DNA of 64,000 nt, taken from NCBI GenBank assembly GCA_036320915.1, contig JAXBDG010000001.1, forward strand, positions 930,001-994,000, in the 5' to 3' direction. Below are positions 46,126 to 57,427 of the stretch, in pieces. The first letter of the stretch is position 1. Each line of letters starts with the position of its first letter. The notes beneath the pieces were generated by a model, which saw nothing but the letters and a program-made list of their open reading frames with translations, had not been told where the DNA came from and did not search any database. Made by a program: the position numbers and the translations under genes. Origin of the DNA: Linnemannia elongata (lineage: Eukaryota; Mortierellomycota; Mortierellomycetes; Mortierellales; Mortierellaceae).

Positions 46126-48309
46126 ATGACGACCCCAAAGCCTGACATCCCCGCCGCGGCCACACCCGCGTCGCCCACAACCCTCACGCAAGAGGCCGAC
46201 AGGGACTTCTTCAAGGAGCCGGCCTTCACCACCACCACCCCAAAGGACGACCCCGTACCTTCACCCACCGTCGAAACCACTAAACTCGGCATCAAACCGG
46301 AACCCAAGGTTGACGTCGCTGCGGCTCCCGTCGTCGCCACCACTACCAATGGACAGGCACAGGAGACTCCTATCACACCAAAGGCTGATGCTGCTACTCC
46401 CGCTGCTCCTGCCCCTACTCCTGCCGCTGCTGCTCCTACTTCTCCTACTACTATTACCCCTGCCACTACTACAGTTGCAACTTCTGCCGTTCCTGGTATT
46501 ACCGCTGCTATTGCTGCTGCCGTCAGCTCTACCAACGATGTCGACATGCCTCTCGCCCCAGAAACACCCATTGAGGAATTGAACTTGTCCATCGAGGAAT
46601 CCATCGAGGAGGACAGTGATCAAGACGAAGGTATGGAATCGCGCCATCTGAAACTCGCCATTCTGTGCTGCATTACACACGAGACAACAGAATACGAGAG
46701 CACAGAGAGAAAGAGAGAGAACGGAAGAGAAGGAAAAGTTACTGGATGTATCGCCACCAAACTTCAAGACAGGAGAGCAGGACGCACTAACCCATAACTG
46801 TATGTACCTACCTCGAGAGAAGCGAGAAAAGTGAGAAAAGGCGAGAATGAGTGAGGAGAAGGCGGGAAATGAGAAAGTAGAAAGGCGATTATAGGGACAG
46901 GGTGAGAAAGAGAAACGAAACAGGTCCTACTGCCTCCAAATCTCAGGACTTATGAACAAGTACGGAACAAACGCAAGACTGAAGAGAAAGGATGGAAAAA
47001 CTTCACGACTGAGGAGCAAGTACGGTTCGGGTCACTAGGTGGACTGAGAAGACATTATAACTGCTCGCTTCTTGTGGCGAGAGAATAGGACAAAAGGCAA
47101 GAAAAGTGAGAGAGAAGAATACGAGAACGTAAAAGAAGAACAACTTAAAGAGCGACAGCGATGAAAAAGGCGAACAGAACAGAAAACAGGCGAGAAAATA
47201 GACAAAAATGAGAAAAGGCGAGAACCGAGGCATAAAGACCATGCATTGGCATCAATATGCAAGAAAGACGTGAACTGACCCAGCACCATATACACGCGTC
47301 GTGGATGATATTAGCCCTCTCTGACGACGATCTCAGGGAAAACGGAACAGAGTCGGAGGAGGCAAGGCAAGCAAGACAGGTCCAAGATAGAATCGAGGAA
47401 CTCCAGATGCGCAACAACATTCTGGAAGCAAGTCTTGACGAGACCGTTACCGAGAAGCACCGCATCGAGGGCGAGTATAGCCGCGCCATCGGCTATTCCC
47501 AGGACCTTCACAGACAGCTCATCGATACCCAACAGAAACTTCAGAAGCGCGAGAGAGATTACGAGGTCATGTCCAAGAACTACCTTGAGCACGTCAGGCT
47601 CATTCGTGCAACCGATGACGACCACTCCACCATCATCGACCGCCTGACTCAACTCAAGGCCTCTATCGAACATTTGGTCCGTAAGGCCCAGGGCAGTCGG
47701 TCCGTCAACCTGAACAAGGAGGTTGTGATTGAGCACTTCAAGAACTCGGGTCTCCTTGAAGGCTTCCCAATCCCTGCAGACAAGCTGGAGGCATTCCATC
47801 TGAACCTGTACATGGAATCGGTAATCATGTCGACACTCGTGACCCGCTTCTTTGGCAAGGCCCTTAGCTGCATCTTTAGCTTCAACGAGGGCTTCAAGGA
47901 CATCTACGACTGGATGCACGAACGCAACGAGAAGCTCGCCGTGCGCTGGAGACAACAGCTCTGCGTCATGATCACACAGGATCCTGCAACCAAGACCCGT
48001 CAGGAGGAGGAGGTCAACGCGGCTGCGACTGAGCTTTCGGAGCTGGTGACCAAGGTTTACACCAACGCCAACGAACTGTCCAAGCTCAAGGACCTTTGCA
48101 ACAAGGCGTTCGAGCTTTCAGTAGCCATGACTGCTCTTGAGTCGGTCATCAGCCCCGAGACGGTCGCTTTGGGCACAGCCTTTGACGAGGAGAACATGGG
48201 TACGTCGTTGAAGAGCAACCCTGACGGCAAGGTCGCACTTGTCATCTTCCCATCGTTTGTCGACAAGGAGCGTGCATTCAACATTAGACCAAAGGTGTGG
48301 TGCTACTGA
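46126..48309 (+). CDS. Unrecognised acidic coiled-coil protein (499 aa)
   Basis: Two exons, 46126-46630 and 47315-48309, joined in phase 1 across a 684-nt intron; 499 residues. Residues 1-150 are Ala/Pro/Thr-rich and disordered. Residues ~150-185 are acidic (NLSIEESIEEDSDQDEALSD, formed across the junction), which supports the splice. Residues ~190-270 form a coiled coil (QVQDRIEELQMRNNILEASL). The remainder is a helical domain with YMESVIMSTLVTRFFGKALS and FKDIYDWMHERNEKLAVRW, ending in KVWCY. I recognise no family. The C-terminal half looks globular and conserved in style, so it is probably a real domain. The purine-rich intron is unusually long for this window. The start is the first ATG; an upstream TTG is not used. 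Confidence 0.75.
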
Positions 48310-50910
48310 AGTCTAGAGGATGACGGAGTAGGGGGTGAACGAGTAGACGAGATGGTTGAAGCCACTATGCATTAGGATTCCCCACAAAAGACGACACCAG
48401 TCCTCTCTTTCTTTTTTTTTCTTTTTTTTCCTTTTTTACTTTTTTCCTTTTTTTTTGCATTTCGAAAAGGATAATAAACATAGTTAATGCTGCAAGGGGA
48501 GTATTTTCTTTGTTAATGCGAATCTGATAGGAGAAGAATCGGCATACAACCCCCTACGTCAAAGAAGCAAAAATTCAAAATTGCATACTCGTCCCTCCCC
48601 TGGGTGCCTCCTTGCCTTGATTGTGGCTTTCATGGAATGTGCTCCCAGGACGAAGATATTTTTTTTCTCCTCGGAGTAGTCCTCTTCCTCTATCTCTTGC
48701 ACAGCTGCGCCGTCGTAACGGGGGCTTTGGTCGGGAGAGAGTTGGACACTTTTTTATTCCGCTCGGGCAAAATGGCACTTTTGATCGTGCCTTGAAAGAA
48801 TTTTCAACGTAAATCTGAAAAGAATATTCCTTTGGTCTGGCCCAGCCTCCACTTACCAAGCGAGCTCGCCACGATTATGTGTTTTTTGGGCACTGTACAT
48901 TGATATTGTTGATTACGTTCCAGGCAAGCGTTAAGGCAAGGCTCGATCACTTCAAAACAATTTTTTATGTTTTGTTCTTTGGTGCCTATCGAAAAGCTCG
49001 CTTTGAACTCCTTGTTTCTTTCCCTGCCTGTGTGTCTATCTGTCCACCGAGGAAGCAAGTCCATTCCTGCGCATGGACCGACTCTTGCTTTTATCCATCT
49101 TTTTATTTCGATACTTTTTTCTTGTTTTTTTATTTGCTTGTATTTCTTACCGTTTGCTCCTGATCCCTTTGCACTCCCCGTCTTGCCTTGTTATTTTTCC
49201 CCTCTCTCCTCGACGAATTGTTCCCATCCTCGTCCTGGTAAACATTGCCCTATCAATTGTCTTGCAGCATTCAGCATTTGAGAAAAGACCAATCAGGACC
49301 CATCAAAATATCCGTTGGACTGGGGGGTTCGTCCATCCTTCACCAAGGAGAAAAGAGGCGTGAAACCCCGTTTTTGCATTGATATTGACTACCACCTACG
49401 TCGTTTCTCGCATATGTATTTTTCTCTTTTGTTCTTGTTGTTCTTCTTTATGCTGCTGTTTGTCTAACCTGGCTTGTGTAAATGACATTAGTTTGACTTG
49501 TCTTGTCCGGTCTGACAGGTTCCTGCTCCTTGAAGTATTTCTTTTTTTTTTTTCGTTTTTCACGCGCAATTGGCACTTTGTAAATGCTTTGTTGATGTTG
49601 CTATTTCTCCCTCCCTCCCCCCCCCCCTAGTCTTCCCCGCTTCCTCCTCGTCACTCCACACTTCCCACTTTCACTTGTACGAACCACATCATCATCCTAC
49701 AGCATGAGACTTTTTTTTCTCGTTCGTGATAATGGCTTTTTCAAGGCAGATTCCAGGCCGCCCCTCTCCCATCCTCACGTCTTTCTCACAGCCCCCCTTC
49801 ACTTTTTGTTGTATTCTGTCTAAGGAACAAGGATAAGATAGGGTGAACTGCAAGTAGACCTTGCATTTTATCCCCTGTCAACAAGGCCGACGTTCTTCTC
49901 TTTTCTTTTCTACAACAACAAACGAAACGAAACAGTAGCAATCTTGAGAAATAAATTTGTTAACCCTCGTCTTTTATACTACCATGCCATAACATTTTTT
50001 TTTTATTCTTCTTTTACCCTATTCTTTTTTCTTTCTTTTTCTTTTTTTTTTTTTTTTTGGATTTCTGTGTTTTAATTTCCGTGCATGCCGTATTCTTTTT
50101 TTTTTTCTTGTTCCTCTTCCTCTTGCTTGCTTTGTTTTGTTTTTCTTATCCATTCAGACCCAACCTGCTTGGTCTATCCCCGCTCTCTCTCTCCCTTTCC
50201 TGCGTGCTTACACCAACTCTCTCTAGACGACGAGGTATATAAAGAGGCTGACCCAGCCCTCCTTCTCCCCCCCTGTTTTTGTGCTTTTTTTTTTCTTGTA
50301 TCCCATCCTCCCTTTATCTCACGATTTCTTTCTTCTCTCATTTGTAAAATAGCATATCGTTGTCATTATCATATCTTCTCTCATTCCTTTCTTTTGTGTC
50401 CAACATTTCGAACGTTACATCCAACCCCTCCATCATCCTCCTCTCGCTCTCTCTCTCTCTCCTTAAACCTTTTTCTCACCAAACACTTACCCTAATTCTT
50501 TCTCTACTCTCATTCACTCCCCTTTGTCATATCATTACTCATTATCATCACATTCACTCACTTTCTCACCACTTTGCCATCCCCCACCCTGTGTCTACGT
50601 CCATACTGCTAGTCGATTTGGTGTGGGTCTAAACATTTCTTTCTTGCACGCAATCTCGATCACCTTCTCGCCATTTCCCCTCCTACCCTCAGCAGCATAC
50701 TCTTCGCACACACACCCAGCCCGCAATTCTGCCTTTTGCTTAAGTAAAGGAAAAAAAAACTCGCCCAATTCGCATCGATTGCACACAGCCGCGAATTCGT
50801 CCCGTTCTTCATCTTTACTCCCTTGTTTTTTCTTCTGGCTGCTCCTCGGAGAGTGAGAACGAGAGTCAAAGAGAAGATCGCCTTATTTCACCCCTCCCAC
50901 AATCAAAAGC
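48310..50910. other. Long gene-free stretch, T/C-rich
   Basis: 2.6 kb in which no gene, RNA or mobile element is recognised. Mostly T-rich with many T6-T18 runs (for example 50041-50060), changing to C/T-rich from about 50400 to 50570. It probably contains the promoter and leader of the next + gene. Confidence 0.5.
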
Positions 50911-51090
50911 ATGTCCAACATCCTCTGCCCAATCGTGGCGCGGTACAGCCTCTTCTTCACGCTTGCGCTGTTCGATTCGTCGGTACTGGCTCGATCAAAG
51001 CACCCTAGAGAAGCAGCCCTGTCCATGGTCCAACAAGCACAAGAACAGTCCCAAGCACACCGTCATGCAAAGGCCGCTGCTGCGACCAAG
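50911..51090 (+). other. Candidate first exon with signal-peptide-like start
   Basis: An ATG at 50911 opens a 60-codon frame that begins MSNILCPIVARYSLFFTLAL, ends AAAATK, and meets a donor (AAG followed by GTAACC) at 51090. It is preceded by a 90-bp leader. Splicing in phase 0 to an acceptor at 51847 would join it to the downstream exon in frame. The intron would be 757 nt. Alternative acceptors at about 51237 and 51266 lead to short frames. Unproven. Confidence 0.35.
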
Positions 51091-51361
51091 GTAACCAACT
51101 CAAACCAAAGACCGCGACATAACTTTGTTTAGCGCCATTTTTTTTTTTTTTTTTTTTTCCTTTTTTCCGTTCCTTTTCTCGTTTTTGTTCCCTTTCTCTG
51201 TCTCTGTCTCTCTTTCGTGTTTTTTTTGCATTGCAGATCACTCTTTGTTTTTTCCGCTCTGACAGGAAAGTTGGTCTGGAAAAGGCAAAGAAAGAAACAG
51301 AGCGAGTAAGAAGAGAGTACAAGGGTCCTTTCGTAATCACCACATCAGATCAAGTTGTCGC

Positions 51362-51386
51362 AAAAAAAAAAAAAAAAAAAAAAAAA
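51362..51386. repeat. Poly(A)25 tract
   Basis: About 25 A residues in the presumed intron or leader before the 51.8-54.8 kb gene. Confidence 0.85.
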
Positions 51387-51847
51387 TAATCTCGATACTA
51401 ACCATGCATGTGTGTCTCTTCTCTTCTTTTCTCGTCTCTCTCTCTTATCATCCTCTCTCTCTCTCTCACTTGCCCTTTATCCCCATTGACCCTCTTTTCA
51501 CACTTCCGTTGTTTTTTTCTCACCCTCTCTGCCGCGTCACTCCCTCGCTGATCGACACCACCTATCATACCCACCCATTTTCACTTCATTTCCTCGTGGC
51601 TCGTCTTTCCCTATCCTTCAAACGCGCCTCCTCTCTCTAACTCCCTCTTTCTACACACATTACACCGACTGTCTTCCTCTGTGCATTATTTCCCTGCCCT
51701 TACAATTCGTCATTGTGATTTACCCCTCTTCCGTCTATTGTCCTCCCATATCTGTTTATCTCTCCCTCTCCCTCTCCCTCTCCCTCTCCCCCTCCACCCT
51801 TGCGACATTTGTGCCTATACACCTATACACACATTCTCACAAGATAG

Positions 51848-52057
51848 TTAAGAACATTGATCAGGAACGTCTCAACAGCCTCGTCATCTTCTACCTCTTC
51901 CTCCTCGACCTCCTCGACCTCCTCCTCGCGCCAATCTCAATCCTCTTCTGCTTCAACCGTACCAACCAACCTTAGCTTGACCGTGTTGTCATCATTTCCG
52001 AAGAGTGAAGAAGACGCATTATCGACAGTAACGTCCTCACTAGCCTTACTCGAGCAC

Positions 52058-52097
<40 letters not shown>

Positions 52098-54754
52098 CTG
52101 CATCACCTCCATCGCCCATTTCCCCCCATTCTCGTTCCTTGATTCTCTCTTCCACTTCTTCCTCCTCGACACCCTCATCTGTCAAAAAGAGATCGTCCAA
52201 GAAGACCCGAGCCCGCCGTTCATCTAAGCCCTCAACTGCGATTACAACATTGCTCTCAATATCGATTACCATTATTTTCCTCAGCCTCCTGCAGAGTAGA
52301 AGCAGATATCAGCATCTCCGACAGAAAAGTATTGTTACCCAAGCGTCGCACAACAACAATCGCCAACACAGTCAACGCCGTCGTCGCCATCATTATCAGT
52401 GTCTACAAGACGACAAACAACAACAACAATTGGGTTCAACGGACTGCCCTTCCCCTTCTTTCCTTTCGACACAGCTCTGTGAGCGTCATTACGAGGAGGA
52501 CAGTGCCACATGCGTCCCTGATTATGTTGACGACAAAGTTAAAAATACATCATTGGGTATAAAAGCAATCGCTTCAGCCAACCTTCCCACTTCTTCATCT
52601 CTTCTCTTTGCTTCCTCTTCCCTCTCAACAACTACAACCACCACCATGGTCGTGCACACCCAATCCACGCCCACATCCACTACCCTCACCCCTACCACCT
52701 CCAACAAGCAGATCCGCAACGAGTATGTCACAGCATGGCTCAGCCAACAGATCGTCAATCCCTTTGCCTGCGACGATTACCGTGATACGAACCAGATGGA
52801 AGATCACCACCAAATCAGCACTGTCTTACAACAACACGATCCGTACCATCTCCGTCCAGGCACCATCACCTCTTCATCCCACAGCGCCCATCGCCACCTC
52901 CTCCCTCAAGCCAACCATTCCACCGCATCAACCTCAAGAACCAACAGCCTTCCTCAATATCACCGTCGTTGTCTCTCCTTAATGAACCCGACAACCTCGC
53001 CGGTTACACCAACAAGTGCGATCTCCTACGAAGAGCAATTGCAACACCAACTCGACTGGCATTGCCAAAATTATCAGCTCATCCATGCCACCCCAATTCC
53101 ACAACAGTACTCAGAAGCCCCTATCCATCCATTTGCAGAAGAGCCCCTGGTCTACTACGGCCCCCCTCAGCGGTCCGCAGAAGAACTCGCCTGGGAACGC
53201 CACAACTACTACCTGCGTCTTCAGGTCGAGGAGGAGGATCTCATCGAGCGACTCCAATCAGGTCGCAGGCAAGGTCGAGGACACCGCACCCAGAACAAGA
53301 CGCTGAACCAGTTCCGGCAGCCTCGCCAGGATCCCTCACCTTCTGTCGCCAGGACTGGGTCCCTCAACCGGCTCGCTGGCCCCTCGTTGCTCTCTGCTGA
53401 GACTTCGAGAGTTCTTGGTCTCTGCCGGACGAGTACCCTTTCGGCCGTCAAAAAAATTGGCTTTGCTAAAAAGGACACTACCAACCGCTCAAGCCGCTCC
53501 ACTAGTCCAATACACACCTCTACCACTGCCACGAACAACCATACTACTACCAGCAGCAAAATTCTCAGTGACAACATTTTGACTCAAGGTCTGGTAATCC
53601 ATTCCTACGGACGCACTACAACCACGGCCTCAAGCTCGTCGTTCTCGCCCAAGGCTTCTTCGCCTCCCTCAACCACGATGATGACGGGTGGTGCATCGTC
53701 GCTTTCTCCCATTCCCAAGAAACTGATCAAGGATCACTTTGGCCCCTCCCTCAAATCCTTGGCACGTCGATGCTCAACTCGGTTCTGTCGCAGTCCCTCT
53801 CGTCCCAACTCGTATGCCGGTCCCTCAGGCGACGTGGCGGTCGACTATCCTCTTGGACGTCGCAGCCTGGGCTCCAACCCTTCACAGCAACCACACAAGC
53901 AGCGTGGTCACTTGTACGACTTTAAGCAGCTCCCCACAGGACCCACCGGAGGATCAACCGAGATCTCCAAGTTGAGCGGTCGCCCACAGGAGGGTCGCCC
54001 CCGGCGGTCGTTGACGACTGAGCGTGTCCCCGTCCACAGGACCGTGACCTTGTTCCGATCCAAGTCGACACGCGCACCTTCCTCAGCCTCGATGATGGCG
54101 GCCAAGAAGGGTGATCGCAGCTCAGCCCCGATCACGACTGTTCTCGATTTGCCGTATCGCCCCCATCGCAACTCTCTCAGATTTGCGAATGGCCGCGGAT
54201 TGGACTTCTCGAGCACTCCCAGCCTCACCACGGCTAGCAGCAGCTCCAGCCTCAGTGCCCGCAGTAGTGTGGATAGCAAAGCTGACTCTCGCAGCAATAG
54301 CGAGAACAAGGAGACGACAGCGGTCCCTGTGAATACGGCAGCGCTGGTCGACGTCGAGTCGACAGTGGTCATTTCGTCAGCGGTCCCAGCTCCGGTTCTG
54401 GATCTGGAAGAGCACGAGTCAATGCGTCAACAGATTATTGCGATCTTGTCGCTGGATCGCAACGATATGCGTCGTCGCCCTTCGTCCCGACCAAAGTCTC
54501 GCAGCACGACTCCTGGTCTTTCGTCTTCTTCCTCTGACCACCTTACTCTCTTGGAGGAGCTGCAAGAAGAGCAAGTGCCGCAGGAGTATCTCTCACCCCT
54601 GGCGGTAGAGGCTCAAGACATCCTGCCAGCGGACCACTTGAAGACGATTCAAGAACAGGAGGTCGCGGCAGAGCTTGCCGACCCCTGTGAACACATTGCG
54701 TTCATGCTGGTGCCCAAGTCTCAATACGAATTCCAGCCTTTGATCGCCCACTAA
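51848..54754 (+). CDS. Unrecognised Ser/Thr/Gln-rich protein, possible membrane anchor (5' end unresolved)
   Basis: One long open exon from an acceptor-like AG at 51847 to the stop at 54754. The first in-frame ATG inside it is 52646, giving 702 residues. The frame is open another 266 codons upstream without ATG, implying an upstream exon (candidate 50911-51090). The upstream part has Ser and Thr runs (a (ACA)n tract encodes about 14 Thr near 52057-52098), a basic stretch (KKRSSKKTRARRSSK) and then a hydrophobic segment AITTLLSISITIIFLSLLQ that could be a signal anchor. The main part includes NEYVTAWLSQQIVNPFACDD, a Tyr/Pro-rich stretch with an HNYYLRLQVEEEDLIERL helix, many basic/Ser-rich segments (RSTTPGLSSSSS), and ends EFQPLIAH. 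No domain recognised; likely largely disordered and heavily phosphorylated. Confidence 0.6.
52057..52098 (+). repeat. (ACA)n tract encoding a Thr run
   Basis: About 14 ACA units in the open frame of the unrecognised gene. If the frame is translated they give a Thr14 run. Confidence 0.8.
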
Positions 54755-55625
54755 AATTTCTTTTTGATGCTTTGTTCTTTTTTATTTATTTATTTTCATT
54801 TCAGTTTTCTAGTCCTTTTGCTCGTTTGAGTTGCTTTTGCTTTTTGTTTTTCTTGTTTTCTTGCTTAATATTCATCCATCAAAAGTATGGAACTACTCCC
54901 CCTCTCTTGTAAATTTCCATAATTCTGTACATAACACCATAAACCATTACATACCCTACCATAGTTCAACAGTTCGAACCTAGCTTATCAACCATACAAC
55001 ACAACATATATAAAGTGAAAAGTTTGGTTATTTTTTTTTATGTTCATATCGATTTTTTAATTTATTTGAAGATTTCTACATTATTTCGTTCTTGCGATTG
55101 AATGAAAGAGAGAGGGGGAGAGAGAATGAGAAACTATCGATAATGCGTGGAGGTAGTACAGGGGGAGTGGTGGTGGTATTTGTTCTCACTCATATGAAAG
55201 CGACAGAAGGAGAGAGGAGAAGGAGAGGAGGAGGGGATGTCTCTCGCTCGCATCCTTCCAGGAAGGGGACAGATCTCGGCCAAAAAATGGCGCAATCTGG
55301 GAAGAGGGAGGAGGACTTGGAGGTCGTTATTGGGTTGTCGGGCCGATTGAACACCCTTTCGAGAAAGGGGGGGGTGGTGGGATGAGGTTGTCCTTGTCAC
55401 TACCCTCAGCTCATCCAGAGGAGAGAGCGAGGGGTGAGAGGAATGTTGGGTTGGAGACGGAGGAAGGGGGTGGTGTGTTGTCGTTGCTTGCAGTTTCCCT
55501 AGTTCTGCTCGGGACGAATCGATTTTCTTTTAAGAAGGAAAAAAAAATGGCAATGCAGTCTTGCAATATGCTCCAATGGAGTAATCAGGCAAAGAGTATG
55601 TATGCGCAAGGGGGGGGCCAAGCGC
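54755..55625. other. Convergent intergenic region
   Basis: 871 bp between the unrecognised + gene and small paralogue 5 (-). T-rich first part, then G-rich/purine-rich (55100-55500). No gene seen. Confidence 0.5.
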
Positions 55626-55835
55626 TTACAAGACGAAGGGCTGAGAGGGAGAGGTGAACATGCCCTTGGACATCATGATGGTCATCATTTCGTCGCGGAT
55701 CTCTTGGAGAGTCTTGTGTGCGCCAGAGACGGAAGTGGGGCGAGGGCCGAAATTGAGGGAGTTGCGGCGGGAGCCTGAGGGGGTGTGGGAGGCGCTGGCG
55801 GTGGCGGTCTTGGAGGTGATCTTGGTGGACGACAT
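55626..55835 (-). CDS. Small Thr/Ser-rich protein, divergent paralogue 5 (69 aa)
   Basis: Intronless, 69 residues, ATG at 55835. Begins MSSTKITSKTATASASHTPS, continues GSRRNSLNFGPRPTS, then a helix KTLQEIRDEMMTIMMSK and a tail FTSPSQPFVL. It keeps the family order seen at 30.8-37.4 kb: Lys-Thr-Ala-Ser lead-in, TP site followed by Arg-(Arg)-Asn-Ser, Met-rich helix, short hydrophobic end. However, it lacks the exact TPAQTPR core. A TATAAATAG box lies about 180 bp upstream. The leader ends CAACAACAAACAGCA before the ATG. Membership of the family is by layout and short motifs, so less certain than for the other four. Confidence 0.65.
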   Translation of the reverse strand: MSSTKITSKTATASASHTPSGSRRNSLNFGPRPTSVSGAHKTLQEIRDEMMTIMMSKGMFTSPSQPFVL

Positions 55836-56010
55836 TGCTGTTTGTTGTTGTGCTGTGGTGCGATAGAGTGGTAGGAGAGTGTGGGCTTGGTTGATTGCTA
55901 GCTTGCTTGGGTTGGTTTCTTGAAAAGAGAGAGAGAGGATGGTCTGGAGACTTGGTGGTTGAGATGATGAGAAAAGAGGAAAGAAAAAAAACATAAGGTG
56001 GAAGTGTCGA

Positions 56011-56019
56011 CTATTTATA
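56011..56019 (-). promoter_or_regulatory. TATA box of small paralogue 5
   Basis: TATAAATAG on the - strand, about 180 bp upstream of the ATG at 55835. Confidence 0.65.
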
Positions 56020-57208
56020 CTAATCAGGCTAGAATCCTTATCCTGGCTGGCTGTCATTGATAAGGTGGCCAGTGCCAACATTGACAAGAACCCAATCGTC
56101 GGACATTTCGTGCTCCGTGCGGGATATCAAAAACGACTAAAAATGACAACTTTGTTAATGAGGTGTTAATAAGCTTTCTTTTGTCATCATCCAAGAGAAC
56201 GAAAAAGGCCTCAGATAAGGGAACGCTTGGTTGGCTCGCTATCTCTGGCCGTCAGACGGGCTGAGTCCAGGGCAAGACAATGAACCAGTATCTGGGGGGC
56301 GTGGCAGAAAACGGAAAAGATTGCCCCTTGGACTTATGAACACCGCCGTGGCATGATTTGCTCTCTGGTCATTTTTTCATTCCGAGCAGTTCATTCACCG
56401 CAACCAATAACAGCTCAAACGTCTTAGGAAAGAACCGGGAAACGGACGCACCCAGGAAGCACTTCTTCGCTGGCCTTTTCTTCCTGGGGCTAACAAGAAG
56501 CAGCTGTTGGTCCACAGCAGTGCGGAAGCAGAAGAGGCCGGTCTGGAATGTGCGGGGCAAGAGAATGTGAAAAGAAGGTACCTTCGCCGAGACAAGAAGA
56601 ACGCAGAGAACGATAAACGTGTTGGTTCCTGAGAAAGGCGAAGATAAGACATTTCGATTGGTGTCTGGAATAAGAACAAACGAACGGACTCACATTAGTT
56701 GAGAAGGGTTCAGCGATAGTATAGAAAGAACATGATAAAAGCGCGCGACATGAGAAGTCTTACTATTAGGTAAATAGTTACCGTTTGGTATGTGGTCTAG
56801 CAAGACTGCTTACATGGTGACAACAGGATGAACGCGCCATAGGATTATGAAAAACAAATGACCACGTTATGATGCTCATAGGCCTGTGCATACTCAATCA
56901 AGTTTTTCTATATTTGTGTATTCTAGTTTCCTTTCATGCCTAACACCTGCCTCTCGCACGACCTTATCTCAATTCGTATTACTCCACCCTTCATTCTTGA
57001 GGAAGTCTCCTCACGATCATCGACACATACTTCTGATATGACCGTCGACTTATGTGCGCTCGTCTATTATGAAAAGGCGAGCATATATCATCCAGTCATT
57101 GTCTGCATGCAGGCTAAATGGCTGTTGATGTGGATGCATATGGTTGCAATCGATCGTCGTCCAGTTCCAGCTGCGGGTTATGGAGACATTGGAGAAGAAG
57201 CAAACGCC

Positions 57209-57247
<39 letters not shown>

Positions 57248-57427
57248 CATTGCTCTTGTTTGTTTTTTCACTTGATCAACGACGACCAAGGGGCTGTGAC
57301 TGCAACCCGGCTCAATTGCGGATTTTTCTCAACTGCGGATTTTAGTCAAATAAATAGCTTTTGGGAAAAAACACACCCACAACCAAAACAAGCCTATCCT
57401 TCCAGTCAACACCACTAATACCCAGCC
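56020..57427. other. Divergent intergenic region
   Basis: 1.4 kb between paralogue 5 (-) and the kinase-like gene (+). Contains a T36 run at 57212-57247. No gene or RNA recognised. Confidence 0.5.
57212..57247. repeat. Poly(T)36 tract
   Basis: Thirty-six consecutive T residues, 180 bp upstream of the kinase-like ATG. Confidence 0.9.

Noticed and set aside
47311..47955. 214-codon - strand frame over the coiled-coil gene
   Set aside because: Antisense mirror of a helical, Leu/Glu-rich exon. The sense frame is in phase with the upstream exon.
54966..54990. AGTTCGAACC, resembling a tRNA B box
   Set aside because: No A box or foldable cloverleaf upstream; T-stem pairing absent.
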